Source: Streptomyces spororaveus
GTDB taxonomy: Bacteria; Actinomycetota; Actinomycetes; Streptomycetales; Streptomycetaceae
Assembly: GCF_016755875.1 (NCBI RefSeq)
Contig: NZ_BNED01000005.1
Coordinates: 806,001 to 870,000, forward strand
Length of the DNA: 64,000 nt
Direction: 5' to 3'
The notes beneath the pieces are model-generated. The model saw nothing but the letters and a program-made list of their open reading frames with translations. It was not told the origin of the DNA and ran no database searches. This document shows positions 52,776 to 64,000 of the stretch, piece by piece (the first letter of the stretch is position 1; each line of letters begins with the position of its first letter). A program made the position numbers and the translations under genes.

Positions 52776-55411
52776 GCTGCCCTCGCTTCCCTGTCGCCCT
52801 CCTGCTGGTCGTAGGTGACCACCAGCTCTGCGTGCTCGGCGTCGACGCGCACCGACGCGCCGTCCTGGACGTCGCCGCGCAGCAGGGCACGCCCGACCAG
52901 CGTCTCGACCTCGTGGGAGATGTAACGCCGCAGCGGCCGGGCCCCGTACACCGGGTCGTAGCCCTGGTGGGCAATCAACTCCCTTGCAGTGTCGGTGAGT
53001 TCGACCGTGATACGGCGCTCGGCGAGGCGCCGCCGCAGCTCGTCGAACTGCAGCTCCACGATCCGCTCGATCTGTCGCTCACCGAGCGGCTTGAACAGCA
53101 CGATGTCGTCGACGCGGTTGAGGAACTCCGGGCGGAAGTGCCCGCGCAGCTCGCCCATCACCAGGGCGCGGGCGTCGGGCTTGATCTCACCCTCGGCGGT
53201 GGCGCCGTCGAGGAGGTGCTCGGAGCCGATGTTCGACGTCATGATGATCACGGTGTTGCGGAAGTCGACGGTGCGGCCCTGGGCGTCGGTGATGCGACCG
53301 TCATCGAGGATCTGCAACAGCGTGTTGAAGACATCGGTGTGCGCCTTCTCGACCTCGTCGAACAGGACGACCGAGTACGGCTTGCGGCGCACGGCCTCGG
53401 TGAGCTGGCCGCCCTCCTCGTAGCCGACGTATCCGGGCGGTGCGCCCATGAGCCGGCTGACGGTGTGCCGCTCCTGGTACTCGCTCATGTCGAGGCGGAC
53501 CATGTTCTCCTCGGAGTCGAACAGGGTGCGGGCGAGGGTCTTGGCCAGCTCGGTCTTCCCGACGCCGGTGGGGCCGAGGAAGATGAACGAGCCGATGGGA
53601 CGGCGAGGGTCGCGGATGCCGGAGCGGGCACGGATGATGGCGTCGGTGACGAGCTTGACCGCCTCGTCCTGGCCGATGACGCGCTCGCGCAGGATCTCGT
53701 CGAGGCGCAGCAGCTTCTCGCGTTCGCCCTCCTGGAGACGGGCAACGGGGACGCCGGTCCAGGCGGCAACGATCTCGGCGATCTCCTCCTCGGTGACGAC
53801 CTCGCGCAGCAGCCGGTTCTGACCTTGTTTGGAGGCGAGTTGCTCCTCCTCCGCGGCGAGTCGGCGCTCCAGGTCCTGGAGGCGGCCGTAGCGCAGTTCG
53901 GCGGCGCGGTTGAGGTCGTAGGCGCGTTCGGCCTCCTCGGCATCGTGGCGGACCTGTTCCAGTTCCTGGCGCAGTTCCTGCACGCGGCGGATCGCCTGCC
54001 GTTCAGCCTCCCACTGGGCGCGTTTGGCGTCGGCCTCGCCGCGCAGGTCGGCCAGTTCCCTGCGCAGCTCCTCCAGGCGTGTCTTGCTGGCGGGGTCGGT
54101 CTCCTTGGACAGAGCGGCATCCTCGATCTCCAGCCGCGTGACGCGGCGGGTGATCTCGTCGAGTTCGGCGGGCATCGAGTCGATCTCGGTACGCAGTCTG
54201 GCGCACGCCTCGTCGACGAGGTCGATGGCCTTGTCGGGCAGGAACCGATCGGTGATGTAACGGTGGCTGAGGGTGGCTGCGGAGACCATCGCGGTGTCCT
54301 GGATCTTCACGCCGTGGAAGACCTCGAGGCGTTCGCGCAGTCCGCGCAGGATGGAGATGGTGTCCTCCACGCTGGGCTCCTCGACCAGGACCTGCTGGAA
54401 GCGGCGTTCGAGGGCGGCGTCCTTCTCGATGTGCTTGCGGTACTCGTCGAGGGTGGTGGCGCCGATCATGTGGAGTTCGCCGCGGGCCAGCATCGGCTTG
54501 AGCATGTTGCCCGCGTCCATGGCTCCTTCGGCGGCGCCTGCGCCGACGACGGTGTGGAGTTCGTCGACGAAGAGCAGGATGCGCCCCTCGGCGGCCTTCA
54601 CCTCGGACAGTACGGCCTTCAGGCGTTCCTCGAACTCGCCGCGGTACTTGGCGCCGGCGACCAGGGAGCCCATGTCCAGGGCGAACACCGTCCTGTCGCG
54701 CAGGCCCTCGGGGACATCGCCGCGAACGATGCGCTGGGCCAGGCCCTCGACGATGGCGGTCTTGCCGACGCCGGGGTCGCCGATGAGGACGGGGTTGTTC
54801 TTGGTCTTGCGGCTGAGGATCTGGGTGACGCGGCGGATCTCCGCGTCACGGCCGATGACCGGGTCCAGCCGCCCGGACCGGGCCTCGAGGACGAGGTCGC
54901 GTCCGTACTTCTCCAGGGCCTCGTAGGCCACTTCGGGGTTGGCGGAGGTGACGCGCTGGTTGCCGCGGACCTGGGTGAGCGCGCTCAGGAACGAGTCTCT
55001 GGTGATGCCGGCCTGTTTGAGCAGTCGCCCGGCGGCAGTTGACGAGCTCTCCTCGGCCAGGGCGAGCAGGAGGTGTTCCACGGACACGTACTCGTCCTTG
55101 AGGCGTTTGGCCTCCCGTTCGGCGGTGTCGAACAGGTGGGCGAGGCGCTGGGTGACGAAGACCTGGCCGGGCGCCGCGCCGGGGCCGGTGACCTTCGGGC
55201 GACGGGAGAGTTCCTCGCGCACGGCCTCGCGCAGTCCCTTCGGCTCCTTGCCGGCCTGCTCAAGCAACCGCGGGATCAGGCCGTCCTCCTGATCGAGGAG
55301 TGCGAGCAGCAGGTGTTCCCCGTCGACCTCGGTGTGCCCCATGCGACCGGCCGCGGTCTGGGCCTCCTGGAGGGCTTCCTGGGACTTCTGGGTGAGACGG
55401 TTCATGTCCAT
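52772..55411 (-). CDS. clpB: ClpB disaggregase
   Basis: An 879-residue protein, the normal length. N-domain repeats ([29 protein letters not shown]), AAA-1 Walker [16 protein letters not shown] (about 210), a middle coiled-coil ([35 protein letters not shown]), AAA-2 Walker [16 protein letters not shown] (about 610) and a D2-small tail with [14 protein letters not shown]. It extracts proteins from aggregates with DnaK. It overlaps the CbpM-like gene by 10 bases and the thioredoxin gene by 4. In Streptomyces a separate clpB usually exists, so this is probably a second copy. Confidence 0.97.
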   Translation of the reverse strand: MDMNRLTQKSQEALQEAQTAAGRMGHTEVDGEHLLLALLDQEDGLIPRLLEQAGKEPKGLREAVREELSRRPKVTGPGAAPGQVFVTQRLAHLFDTAEREAKRLKDEYVSVEHLLLALAEESSSTAAGRLLKQAGITRDSFLSALTQVRGNQRVTSANPEVAYEALEKYGRDLVLEARSGRLDPVIGRDAEIRRVTQILSRKTKNNPVLIGDPGVGKTAIVEGLAQRIVRGDVPEGLRDRTVFALDMGSLVAGAKYRGEFEERLKAVLSEVKAAEGRILLFVDELHTVVGAGAAEGAMDAGNMLKPMLARGELHMIGATTLDEYRKHIEKDAALERRFQQVLVEEPSVEDTISILRGLRERLEVFHGVKIQDTAMVSAATLSHRYITDRFLPDKAIDLVDEACARLRTEIDSMPAELDEITRRVTRLEIEDAALSKETDPASKTRLEELRRELADLRGEADAKRAQWEAERQAIRRVQELRQELEQVRHDAEEAERAYDLNRAAELRYGRLQDLERRLAAEEEQLASKQGQNRLLREVVTEEEIAEIVAAWTGVPVARLQEGEREKLLRLDEILRERVIGQDEAVKLVTDAIIRARSGIRDPRRPIGSFIFLGPTGVGKTELAKTLARTLFDSEENMVRLDMSEYQERHTVSRLMGAPPGYVGYEEGGQLTEAVRRKPYSVVLFDEVEKAHTDVFNTLLQILDDGRITDAQGRTVDFRNTVIIMTSNIGSEHLLDGATAEGEIKPDARALVMGELRGHFRPEFLNRVDDIVLFKPLGERQIERIVELQFDELRRRLAERRITVELTDTARELIAHQGYDPVYGARPLRRYISHEVETLVGRALLRGDVQDGASVRVDAEHAELVVTYDQQEGDREARAA

Positions 55412-55808
55412 GGGGGTGTTTCACTCCTCGTGCCGCGGCCGCGCAGGGCGGCTTCGAGCAGGCTGATGCGGTCGAGCAGATCGAGCACCAGGCCGATGGA
55501 TGCGTAGTTGAGGCAGAGTCCGGTGCGCAGCCGCTGGATGCGGGCGAGGACCGCCGGGGCCGTGGGGTCGAACACCAGGTGTCCCGCGGCGTCGCGTCCG
55601 GCGTCGATCAGGCCGAGGGCGACGAACCGCCGGATCAGATCGGGGTGGAGGCCCGAGCGACGGGACACGGCGTCGAGGGAGAGCCTGGGGGCGGGCACGA
55701 GCGCGTACCGGACGGCCGTCGAGGCGGTGAGGTCGGCGCCCGTTCGTACCGGACGGTTGCCCGCGCCGGCCCGGCCGGGGCCTGACGCTCCCGCGGGTGG
55801 TTCGTTCA

Positions 55809-55809
<1 letters not shown>
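55402..55809 (-). CDS. CbpM-like chaperone modulator
   Basis: A 135-residue protein from ATG 55809 with AGGAGG 5 bases upstream; a GTG at 55812 also fits but has poorer spacing. A Pro/Gly-rich N-tail, then [30 protein letters not shown], a MerR-like helical pattern seen in CbpM and related J-protein modulators, and a C-terminal [25 protein letters not shown] helix. It follows the J-protein gene, as CbpM follows CbpA. HspR, which ends the main Streptomyces dnaK operon, is not seen here. Confidence 0.8.
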
Positions 55810-56762
<953 letters not shown>

Positions 56763-57371
56763 TCACTCCCGCTTCGCGACGGTCACGGCGGCGGGCCTGA
56801 GCTGCCGCTCGCCGTCCCCGTAGCCGGGGCGCAGTACCTCGACGACCGTGCCCGGTGCGGCGTCCGGGTCCTGGACGATGCCGACCACCTCGTGCCGGGC
56901 CGGGTCGAAGGCGACGCCGGTCTCCGCGTGCCGCGGGTAGCCGAGCAGTTCGAGGACGTTCACCGCTTGGTCGCGTACGGCCCGGATGCCCTCCACGATC
57001 GCGCCCGGATCGGCGCCCGCGTGGGTCAGGGCGAGTTCGAGGTTGTCGAGGACGGGCAGGAAGGCGGCCGCCGTGCGGGCCCGCTCCACCGCCCGTTCGC
57101 GCTCAAGTTCCCTGGCGTGACGCTTGCGAAGGTTGTCGAGGTCGGCGAGTGCGCGCCGCCAACGGTCCTCCAGTTCCAGGATCGCGGTCGTGTACTCGTC
57201 CTCGGCAGGCGCGGAGCCGGCGGCATCGGGTCCCGGCTCGCCGTTCGCCGCTTCGGGCCGGGGCGGGCCCGGTTGGGGCAGATCCCCGCGAGGCGGGGGT
57301 CCGGCGCCTTCCGGGACCGGTTCGACCGGATCCGGCGCGGCCCGGTCGGGTTCCTGGGGGTAGGTGGGCAT
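56763..57371 (-). CDS. grpE: GrpE nucleotide-exchange factor
   Basis: A 202-residue protein. A Pro-rich, low-complexity N-tail of about 60 residues, a long helix (ILELEDRWRRALADLDNLRKRHARELERERA, about 62-95), and a beta C-terminal part with GVAFDPARHEVVGIV. The segment FLPVLDNLELAL is a GrpE hallmark. Six bases separate it from the J-protein gene. Second copy of the family in the genome is likely. Confidence 0.92.
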   Translation of the reverse strand: MPTYPQEPDRAAPDPVEPVPEGAGPPPRGDLPQPGPPRPEAANGEPGPDAAGSAPAEDEYTTAILELEDRWRRALADLDNLRKRHARELERERAVERARTAAAFLPVLDNLELALTHAGADPGAIVEGIRAVRDQAVNVLELLGYPRHAETGVAFDPARHEVVGIVQDPDAAPGTVVEVLRPGYGDGERQLRPAAVTVAKRE

Positions 57372-57379
57372 GGCGCGCC

Positions 57380-59281
57380 TCAGCCCTTGTCGAACTCGGC
57401 GTCGATGACATCATCGTCACCGCCACCGCCACTCGTGGGTCCGCCGGTGGCGGCGTCCTGACCGGGACCTCCGCCCGTGGCGGCGGCGCCCTGATGGGCC
57501 GCCAGCCCGGCGAGCACCTGCTGGAGTTCGGAGGTCAGGGGCCGCACGCGCTCGACGCCCGCCTCTTCCTTGACCGCCGTGCGGGCGTCCGACACGAGCA
57601 TCTCGCCGCGTGCCTTCTCGTGCGCGGGCGCCGCGTCGCCCAGTTCGGCGAGAAGCTTCTCGACCTGGTACGCGACGGCGTCGAGTTCGTTGCGGGCGTC
57701 GACGGCCTCGCGGAGTGCCTTGTCCTGGCCCTGGTTGCTTTCGGCCTCCTGGACCATGCGTTCGACCTCACTGCGGTCCAGGTTGGAGCTCTCGCTGATC
57801 GTGATGCCCTGTTCCTTGCCGGTGTCCCGGTCGCGGGCCTTGACCTCGAGGATGCCGTTGGCGTCGATGTCGAAGGTGACCTCGATCTGGGCTTCGCCCC
57901 GCGGCGCCGGCCGGATGTCGGTGAGCTGGAACCGGCCCAGCACCCGGTTGTCGGCGGCCAGCTCGCGCTCGCCCTGGAGGACCACCACGTCGACGGCCGG
58001 CTGGTTGTCCTCGGCGGTGGAGAAGGTCTCGCTGCGGCGCACCGGGATGGTGGTGTTCCGCTCGATGATCTTCGTCATCACTCCGCCGCGTGTCTCCACG
58101 CCCAGCGACAAGGGGGTCACGTCGAGCAGCAGTACGTCCTTGACCTCACCCTTGAGCACCCCTGCCTGGATCGCGGCGCCGAGGGCCACGACCTCATCGG
58201 GGTTGACGCTCATGTTGGGTTCCTTGCCGCCGGTCAGTCGGCGGACCAGGGTCTGGACAGCGGGGATGCGGGTGGATCCGCCGACGAGGATGACCTCGTC
58301 GATGTCGCTCTCGCCGACCTTGGCGTCGGCGATGGCCTGCTGGACCGGTCCCAGACAGCGCTCCACCAGGTCGCCGGTGATCTGCTCGAACGTGGACCGC
58401 ATGATCGAGTCGGTGAGGTGCTTGGGCCCGGCGGCGTCGGCGGTGATGAACGGCAGGCTGACCTGCGTCTGCGTCACCGAACTCAGCTCGGTCTTGGCCT
58501 TCTCCGCCGCCTCGAACAAGCGTTGCAGCGCCTGCGCGTCCTGGCGCAGGTCGATGCCGTTCTCCTTCTGGAAGTCGTCCGCGAGGTGATCGACCAGACG
58601 CCGGTCGAAGTCGTCGCCGCCCAGGTGGCTGTCGCCGGCGGTGGAGCGCACCTCCACCACCCCGTCTCCGACGTCGAGGATGCTCACGTCGAAGGTGCCG
58701 CCGCCCAGGTCGAAGACGAGGACGGTCTCGTGCTCCTTCTTGTCCACGCCGTACGCGAGGGCGGCCGCCGTCGGCTCGTTGATGATCCGCAGCACTTCCA
58801 GTCCCGCGATCCGGCCTGCGTCCTTGGTGGCGGTGCGCTGGGCGTCGTTGAAGTAGGCGGGCACCGTGATGACCGCCTCCGTGACCCGCTCCCCGAGCTG
58901 CTTGGAGGCGTCGTCGGTGAGTTTGCGCAGCACCTGTGCGCTGATCTCCTCGGGCGCGTACAGCTTGTCGCGCACCTTGAAGCGGGCCGCCCCGCCGTCG
59001 CCCTCGACGACGTCGTACGCCACCGCCCTGGCCTCGTCGGAGATCTCGTCGAAATGCCGGCCGATGAACCGCTTGGCCGAGTAGATGGTGCCCTTGGGAT
59101 TGAGGATCGCCTGGCGCCGGGCCAGCTGGCCCACCAGACGTTCCCCGGTGTCGGTGAAGCCCACCACGGACGGTGTCGTGCGGTTGCCCTCGCTGTTGGG
59201 CACGACGGATGGCTCTCCGCCCTCCCACACGGCGATCACCGAGTTGGTGGTGCCCAGGTCGATGCCCACTGCCTTGGCCAT
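57380..59281 (-). CDS. dnaK: DnaK (Hsp70)
   Basis: A 633-residue protein. Nucleotide domain: [63 protein letters not shown]. Substrate domain with [18 protein letters not shown], and the C-terminal Gly/acidic tail ending [12 protein letters not shown], as in bona fide DnaK. First gene of the operon; GGGAGGAG precedes ATG at 59281. The upstream 500 bases separate it from the PucR-type regulator gene. I saw no HAIR or CIRCE repeat. Confidence 0.97.
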   Translation of the reverse strand: MAKAVGIDLGTTNSVIAVWEGGEPSVVPNSEGNRTTPSVVGFTDTGERLVGQLARRQAILNPKGTIYSAKRFIGRHFDEISDEARAVAYDVVEGDGGAARFKVRDKLYAPEEISAQVLRKLTDDASKQLGERVTEAVITVPAYFNDAQRTATKDAGRIAGLEVLRIINEPTAAALAYGVDKKEHETVLVFDLGGGTFDVSILDVGDGVVEVRSTAGDSHLGGDDFDRRLVDHLADDFQKENGIDLRQDAQALQRLFEAAEKAKTELSSVTQTQVSLPFITADAAGPKHLTDSIMRSTFEQITGDLVERCLGPVQQAIADAKVGESDIDEVILVGGSTRIPAVQTLVRRLTGGKEPNMSVNPDEVVALGAAIQAGVLKGEVKDVLLLDVTPLSLGVETRGGVMTKIIERNTTIPVRRSETFSTAEDNQPAVDVVVLQGERELAADNRVLGRFQLTDIRPAPRGEAQIEVTFDIDANGILEVKARDRDTGKEQGITISESSNLDRSEVERMVQEAESNQGQDKALREAVDARNELDAVAYQVEKLLAELGDAAPAHEKARGEMLVSDARTAVKEEAGVERVRPLTSELQQVLAGLAAHQGAAATGGGPGQDAATGGPTSGGGGDDDVIDAEFDKG

Positions 59282-59782
59282 GAGGAACTCCTCCCGGTAC
59301 GGCGCCTGCGCCGACTGTCCGGATCACGTTCGTTCGGGTACGGGCGGGGACCTCTGCCAGTGGTCTGCAGCCCGCCGATCAGCCCTGCGGCCTCGTCGGA
59401 GACCTCCTCGTCCACGACGACCTCGTACCGGCTCGACCGCATCGAGCAGCGCGAGGCAAAATCGCGGCTCGCCACGGGAAAACCCGTGGCCCAAGAGGTG
59501 GTCAACGGCGTGGGCGGCTTCCCGGTAGGTCTCTTGTACGAGGCAACCGGCCTGCGGACCTACTCGGTCACCGCCCGGCCCTTGCTGCCGGTGCGCACGG
59601 ACGGTTTCGAGCCCTTCCCAGCGTGGCGGGGCCAGTGGCTCCGCGCCTGCGCCTGGCGAGTCAGAAAGGCACGGGTCCGGTCGCTCCACGAGTACGAGAG
59701 GAAGAATCCGGACATCTCACATGAGCCGGTCCGATCAAGCACCACCGCTCGGCCGTAGGCTTGAAGAGAACGGAGTGATCCC
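59282..59782. other. divergent intergenic region of the dnaK operon and PucR gene
   Basis: About 500 bases. Open frames here have no start or family support. No CIRCE or HAIR-like repeat was found by eye. It contains the GGAGGAG ribosome site of dnaK at its left end and the GGAG of the PucR-type gene at its right end, and must include both promoters. Confidence 0.5.
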
Positions 59783-61564
59783 ATGGCCAGCAGCCGGCCG
59801 CACAACCTGTACCGCCGCCGCTGCGACTGGGAGAGCAGCCTTCCGCGGGGCAGCGGCAGGCGGATCCCCGTGGTCGCGCGGCGTGGGCCCCGCCTACCCG
59901 CTCCAACCCCGGCCGACCGTGTCCCCCATGCGCTGATGGCGCTCTCCAGCGCCCTGTTCGACACCCTGGACGAAGGCAAGATCCTGCGCCTGGCCATGGA
60001 CCACATAGCCGCCGCAGGGCCGTACAGCGCCGAGGCCGGATACCTCAAGGTGGACGGCGACCTGGTCCCCAGCCCACGGAACGGGCAGGTCCATGCCATG
60101 GCCGTAGACCGGAGGGTACGGGAGCTGGCCGGGGAGGACGGCCCCGTGACCGTGCCCGGATGGCCCTGGGGCCGGGCCCTGGGGCTACGCGGGATTGAAA
60201 CACTCCACGGCTACCTCGTGGTGACCTCCTCCTCCCGGCCCACCGAGGCCGAGCGCCTCCTGCTCGCCACGCTCGTCCGGCACACCGCCGCTGCACTGTC
60301 TGTCGCCTTCGCACACCGACTCCGACGCAAGGACGCGCTGGAACTGCACCGGCTCAGGGAGGAGCGGACAGCCCTCCAGGGGCGGCTGATCTCCGTCGTG
60401 GCCGAGCTGGGGTACCAGCAGGCTGTTCACGCGCTCATGGCCGACGTCGCCGTCTCGGGCGGCGGCGAGGAAGCCCTCACCCGCGCACTGCACGGGCTCA
60501 CCGGACTCCCCGCGCTGGTCGAGGACCGCTTCGGTCGGCTGAGGTCCTGGACCGGTCCCGATCGCCCCGACCCCTATCCCGAACCTGACCCCGTGCGCCA
60601 GAACGAAATGCTGCACGCCGTCGCCAGTCGGGCCGGGCCGGTGCGGATGAAGGACCGGCTGGTCACTCTGATCCGCCCGCAGGGCGAGATCCTGGGCGTG
60701 CTGGCCCTGGTCGACGTCCGGGGCGAGGCCGACGAGCACACCCTGCGCGCACTGCAGGACGGCGCCGCGTGGCTCGCCCCGGAGCTGGCGCACCTGCGCA
60801 ATCTGGCCGAAGTGGAGTCGAGGCTGCACCGTGAGCTGGCCGACGACCTCCTGGCAGGGACGGACGAGGCGAGCGCCTACGCCCGGTCCGAGGCCGTCGG
60901 ACACGACCTGCACCGCCGCCACTACCTCGTCGTGGTGCAGTGGTCGAACCGGACCGTGGACGAGCCCTTCGCGCAGACCGTGGGCCGGGCGGCCTCTGCC
61001 GTGGGCATGCACTCGCTGCTGACCCGGCGTTCCGACCACGTGGTCCTGGTCGCCGACGACAGACCGCACGCCTGCGCACTGTACGAGGCGCTCGTCCGGG
61101 AGACCGGGACACGGTCCGGGACCATCGGGGTGAGCGCCCCTTGCGACTCCCTGGACGCCATCCCCCACCACTACCAGGAGGCGCAGCGCGCCCTGGAAGT
61201 GCGCCGCCACTCCCGCGAGCACTACGGCACGACGTTCTTCGACGAGCTGGGCCTCTACCGCATCCTGGGACCCGGCAACGATTACCGGGAACTGGAGACG
61301 TTCGTCCACGAGTGGCTCGGGCAGCTGATCGACTACGACTCCCTGCACCACACGGCCATGGTGGAGACGCTGTCTCAGTACTTCGACTGCGGCGGCAACT
61401 ACGACGAGACCGCCGAATCCCTCGCGATCCACCGCAGCACGCTGCGCTATCGGCTCCAGCGCATCCGCAACATCAGCGGCAACGACCTCGCGAACGTCGA
61501 GGACCGGCTCAACCTCCAGGTGGCGACCCGAGTGTGGAAGATCGTGCTGGGCGGATCCGACTGA
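59783..61564 (+). CDS. PucR-family transcriptional regulator
   Basis: A 593-residue regulator; ATG 59783 has GGAG 7 bases upstream. An N-terminal GAF-like region follows ALMALSSALFDTLDEGKILRLAMDHIAAAG (about 50-170), with a second sensory region (about 215-345, LTGLPALVEDRFGRL). The PucR C-terminal half (about 360-590) ends with the helix-turn-helix MVETLSQYFDCGGNYDETAESLAIHRSTLRYRLQRIRNISG. It is divergent from the dnaK operon and may control it, or a lost neighbour. Different from the smaller PucR protein of 16757-17815. Confidence 0.87.
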   Translation: MASSRPHNLYRRRCDWESSLPRGSGRRIPVVARRGPRLPAPTPADRVPHALMALSSALFDTLDEGKILRLAMDHIAAAGPYSAEAGYLKVDGDLVPSPRNGQVHAMAVDRRVRELAGEDGPVTVPGWPWGRALGLRGIETLHGYLVVTSSSRPTEAERLLLATLVRHTAAALSVAFAHRLRRKDALELHRLREERTALQGRLISVVAELGYQQAVHALMADVAVSGGGEEALTRALHGLTGLPALVEDRFGRLRSWTGPDRPDPYPEPDPVRQNEMLHAVASRAGPVRMKDRLVTLIRPQGEILGVLALVDVRGEADEHTLRALQDGAAWLAPELAHLRNLAEVESRLHRELADDLLAGTDEASAYARSEAVGHDLHRRHYLVVVQWSNRTVDEPFAQTVGRAASAVGMHSLLTRRSDHVVLVADDRPHACALYEALVRETGTRSGTIGVSAPCDSLDAIPHHYQEAQRALEVRRHSREHYGTTFFDELGLYRILGPGNDYRELETFVHEWLGQLIDYDSLHHTAMVETLSQYFDCGGNYDETAESLAIHRSTLRYRLQRIRNISGNDLANVEDRLNLQVATRVWKIVLGGSD

Positions 61565-62551
61565 AGCGCACTGGAACTGTCGTGCGCGAATGTCCACGCG
61601 CCACAGTTGCGCGTACGCCGCTGCACAGCCCGGCAGTGCTGGTCCTCAACCGGTCGGACACGACGGCGCGTCCGGTGCGGCCCCGAGGCGTTCGTAGTCG
61701 TGCGGGGACGATCCAAGCCGTGCCGTAACGGATGTCACGGGAGTCAGCTTCGCTTAATTGCCATCAGGCCAAGGAGAGCCTCTGGTTCGCGGCCATGGAG
61801 CACACCCTGGCCGACCTGGTGGAGGCCGCCCTTCTCAGGGCTCGGCCCCTGAGCGACGGCACCGCCCTCAGCACGCACGCGGAGACGGTGGCCGACCAGA
61901 GGTGCGTCCCCGCCTTCGCCAGGGCGTGCCGCAAGTGGCCACCTGAGCCGAAGGTGAAGTGCCGGGTCTCCCTGGGGTCGTAGGCGACCTCGTAGGTCGC
62001 GGCGTCGTCGGTGTGCGGGCGACTGGTCCCAGGGCCCTGGACCCCGTAGAACGCCCCGATCAAGTGCCCCCGCGCGACGATCCACCTGCGCAGCCTTCCT
62101 GACCCACGCGGCCGCGTTCTTCCACAGCCGGGCATCACCCACCCGCATCGAGCAAGGTCCTCACCGACATCGCTTGAGCCTAACGCCGCCGGCAGCATTC
62201 AGTACGGAGCGCTGCCGGCGCAGCAACGTGCGGGGTTTTCCGTCGGCAGCCTACCGATCCCGGCTGCGTCGCCCGCCCCGGCCCGACAGGCCGGGTCAGC
62301 CTCGTGAGCGTCCATCGCCCAGACGGGTGTTCTGCGTCGTGGTGGGTGCGTACACGGCTAAAGTAGTTCGCTGGTAGGCGCTCGAACCAGTCGGGGGAGC
62401 ACTGCCGTTGTTGTGGCGACGGCCCCGAACCGTCCCGCCGCCCGCGTGGTCCCGGTGATGAGCCGGGGCTCCTCGGCGCTGCGCCTGAGGGCCGCCATCC
62501 GTTCCTGACCGTAGGCCCTGCTTCGGCAGACCGAAATCGGGGTGGGCACGG
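61565..62551. other. degraded or non-coding stretch
   Basis: About 1 kb without a convincing gene. On the minus strand two frames look protein-like in series (MRVGDARLWKNAAAWVRKAAQ, then WIVARGHLIGAFYGVQGPG ... TYEVAYDPRETRHFTFG, near 62148-61860), compatible with a frameshifted hypothetical gene. The rest shows only biased ORFs. Confidence 0.35.
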
Positions 62552-62944
62552 CTACAGCTTGAGGTTCCACACCCATTGCTGGTTTGCGGCGCCGTGGCAG
62601 GACCAGACCTGGACCGGCGCTCCGTCATCGGTCCGCCGGTACCGGCGTGCGACGGCCAGGCCCAGGCGGGCGTGGCGCTCGACGGCCTCCGCATCGTTGC
62701 CGATGGCGGAGATCATCGCGTCCACCTGCTCGCACACCCACCGGTAGGCGGGCAGGTCGCGCCTCTTGGTCACTGCCCGCAACTCGGCTACCACGGGGAT
62801 GCACCGAGCGGCTTCATAATCGGCCAAATGTACCAACGGCCGCGCCTCGGATCGCGTCTGCACCCAACACGCCGACGTATGCCAGGAAGGGAACAGCCGG
62901 ACGCAATCAGTGGCAGGGCCGTACGGTCCGGGTGGTGGCTCCAT
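62552..62944 (-). CDS. hypothetical protein with ricin-type lectin tail (chimeric?)
   Basis: A 130-residue frame. Its helical body (LADYEAARCIPVVAELRAV ... WVCEQVDAMISAIGNDAEAVERHARLGL) has no recognised family. The last 20 residues, VQVWSCHGAANQQWVWNLKL, are the end of a ricin-B/CBM13 lectin repeat (the QW motif). Body and tail belong to different protein types, so the gene may be a fusion made by deletion, or a relic. The start is uncertain. Confidence 0.4.
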   Translation of the reverse strand: MEPPPGPYGPATDCVRLFPSWHTSACWVQTRSEARPLVHLADYEAARCIPVVAELRAVTKRRDLPAYRWVCEQVDAMISAIGNDAEAVERHARLGLAVARRYRRTDDGAPVQVWSCHGAANQQWVWNLKL

Positions 62945-63164
62945 GACAGGTCACGAGGGCGGCTGCGGAAGCCGTCGTACGGTGCTCGCGAATGAGGACG
63001 TGGTGGGAGGCGGGCGGGCTGATGAAGGCCCGGACCCGTCTCACGCTCGCCCGGCCTGAACCCGAGCCGGGCGCCGCACCGCAACGCCGGAGTTCACCTT
63101 GCGGCACCTGCGGCCTTGAGAGCCGGCCCGGGGTGCCGGTCTGGGCTTTCCTGCAACCACCGCA

Positions 63165-63608
63165 TCACACTGCGGGCTGTGGCTGGCGAAGTTCGGCCTG
63201 GCCGAAGAGGAGTGCGTAGCCGGTGGGGAGTTGGTGGAGGACGCGGGTGAGGAGGTCGGGGCCGGTGAGGCGGGTGACGACGGCGAGTACGGCGCCGGTG
63301 TCCCAGCGGGCAACGGCCGGGCTGGTGCCGGCGCGGGCGGCCATGTCCTTGATGAAGCTCCAGCCGGTGAGCCGTTCGGTGGCGGGGATCTGGGCGGTCA
63401 GGGCCAGGGCGGCTTCGACGGGCAGGGCCTGGGCGAGGTCGAGGCGTTCGTCTCCGACGAGCTGGCGGCCGAGGGCGGCCAGGACGGTGCGGACGGCTTC
63501 TTCTGCGCGTTCGCGGGTGGGGTAGGCGCCTTCGTGGCGCACGCGTTCCAGCATCTGGTCGAACGTCATGGCGGGGTGGGCCTGGTGCGGTCGAGGCTGG
63601 TCGTACAT
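63165..63608 (-). CDS. DUF2267-family protein
   Basis: A 147-residue protein. MTFDQMLERVRHEGAYPTRERAEEAVRTVLAALGRQLVGDERLDLAQALP is the characteristic DUF2267 start, followed by TGWSFIKDMAARAG and a second partial repeat VARWDTGAVLAVVTRLTGPDLLTRVLHQLPTGYALLFGQ. An alternative start is the Met at MTFDQM. The family is of unknown function and is often found among stress genes. Followed by a paralogue on the same strand. Confidence 0.87.
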   Translation of the reverse strand: MYDQPRPHQAHPAMTFDQMLERVRHEGAYPTRERAEEAVRTVLAALGRQLVGDERLDLAQALPVEAALALTAQIPATERLTGWSFIKDMAARAGTSPAVARWDTGAVLAVVTRLTGPDLLTRVLHQLPTGYALLFGQAELRQPQPAV

Positions 63609-63666
63609 GGTGCTGCGGTTGCCTTTCTCGTCGCTGGTTCGGTGTCCGGCCGGTGGTGTCGGCCGG

Positions 63667-64000
63667 TCAGGTGGGCTGGGGGTGACCGAAGAGGAGGTCG
63701 TAGCCGGGCGGGAGCTGGAGCAGGACGTCCCGGATGAGGATGTCTCCGGCTGCGGCGGCCACGGTGGAGAGGACCGCGCCGATGTCCCACAGGGCCGTCG
63801 TCTCGGTGGCGCCTTCGATCCAGGCTGCGGTCGCGCGGACGAAGCGTTCGGGGGAGAGCGGCTCCGCGGCCTGCAGGGGGTTGAGGAGGATCAGGGCGTA
63901 GGTCTCGGGGAGCCGGGCGGCGAGCTCGGCCCGCACGGTGCCGACGAGGTGGGCGCCCAGCAGGGCGAGGACGACGCGGGCCGCGCGTTCGGCTTCTTCC
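63667..64000 (-). CDS. DUF2267-family protein, N-terminus beyond the window
   Basis: A partial gene of 111 codons reading in from the right edge: EEAERAARVVLALLGAHLVGTVRAELAARLPETYALILLNPLQAAEPLSPERFVRATA, then LWDIGAVLSTVAAAAGDILIRDVLLQLPPGYDLLFGHP. Aligned by eye it follows the same pattern as the gene at 63165-63608 (ending L-PxGYxLLFG), so the two are tandem paralogues, 58 bases apart. Confidence 0.83.
   Translation of the reverse strand, partial: EEAERAARVVLALLGAHLVGTVRAELAARLPETYALILLNPLQAAEPLSPERFVRATAAWIEGATETTALWDIGAVLSTVAAAAGDILIRDVLLQLPPGYDLLFGHPQPT

Noticed and set aside
52832..55042. 736-codon plus-strand frame opposite clpB
   Set aside because: Clear antisense shadow of the clpB coding sequence; no ribosome binding site and no recognisable domain.
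59282..59782. Possible CIRCE or HAIR element upstream of dnaK
   Set aside because: No paired TTAGCACTC or CTTGAGT-N7-ACTCAAG-type repeat is present on either strand.

Overview
The window is very GC-rich, with dense genes, frequent GTG starts, purine-rich ribosome binding sites and strong GC hairpin terminators. Its protein families (DUF317-like, DUF6087, an MmyB-type regulator fragment, PucR/CdaR regulators, DUF2267) point to the chromosome of a Streptomyces or a close relative. It looks like an accessory part of the chromosome: most genes are stress, transport, redox or hypothetical genes, and at least ten truncated or frameshifted relics lie between intact operons.

Layout. 1-4.5 kb: small hypothetical genes, a lipoprotein, a membrane-anchored protein and a broken DUF317-like gene. 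4.8-10 kb: an MFS relic, a LuxR-type regulator and a large secreted subtilisin-like protease (S8). 10.2-14 kb: a secreted or anchored protein, then a membrane molybdopterin oxidoreductase with a small membrane partner and a convergent methyltransferase. 14-23 kb: an ion-homeostasis region (double-RCK channel-like protein, PucR regulator, operon of CPA1 antiporter, CBS protein and ArsB/NhaD-type permease, SulP transporter). 23-31 kb: an operon for a YqiJ/NfeD-like protein, a flotillin and a 1620-residue AAA+ ATPase.

31-34.8 kb: small stress or redox genes, including a carboxymuconolactone decarboxylase/AhpD-like gene behind a 10-bp inverted-repeat operator. 34.9-43.5 kb: a probable glycoconjugate or membrane-redox cluster. 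It contains an epimerase, a GT2 glycosyltransferase, a DUF2064/TIGR04282 transferase, a methyltransferase, a second molybdopterin oxidoreductase plus membrane partner, and a GT-C polyprenol-type glycosyltransferase. A TetR/quinone-oxidoreductase pair and a histidine-kinase relic sit inside it. The oxidoreductase, membrane protein and methyltransferase trio is duplicated from the 11-14 kb locus. 43.5-50 kb: a sigma-factor relic, a pentapeptide-repeat protein, a hypothetical gene, tRNA-fMet with a terminator, an MmyB regulator relic abutting it, a PsiE-like gene, a FUSC-family gene with two in-frame stops, and a membrane protein.

50.2-59.3 kb: a single long operon on the minus strand, dnaK-grpE-cbpA-cbpM-clpB-thioredoxin-UBP zinc finger-FAD reductase. 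This is a second, self-contained disaggregase and redox operon that carries a CbpM-type modulator and shows no HspR. A PucR-family regulator is divergent from it. 61.6-64 kb: degraded sequence, then two DUF2267 genes, the last cut by the window edge.

Taken together, the window encodes membrane and ion stress handling, protein rescue and redox repair, plus a putative molybdoenzyme-linked sugar pathway of unknown product.
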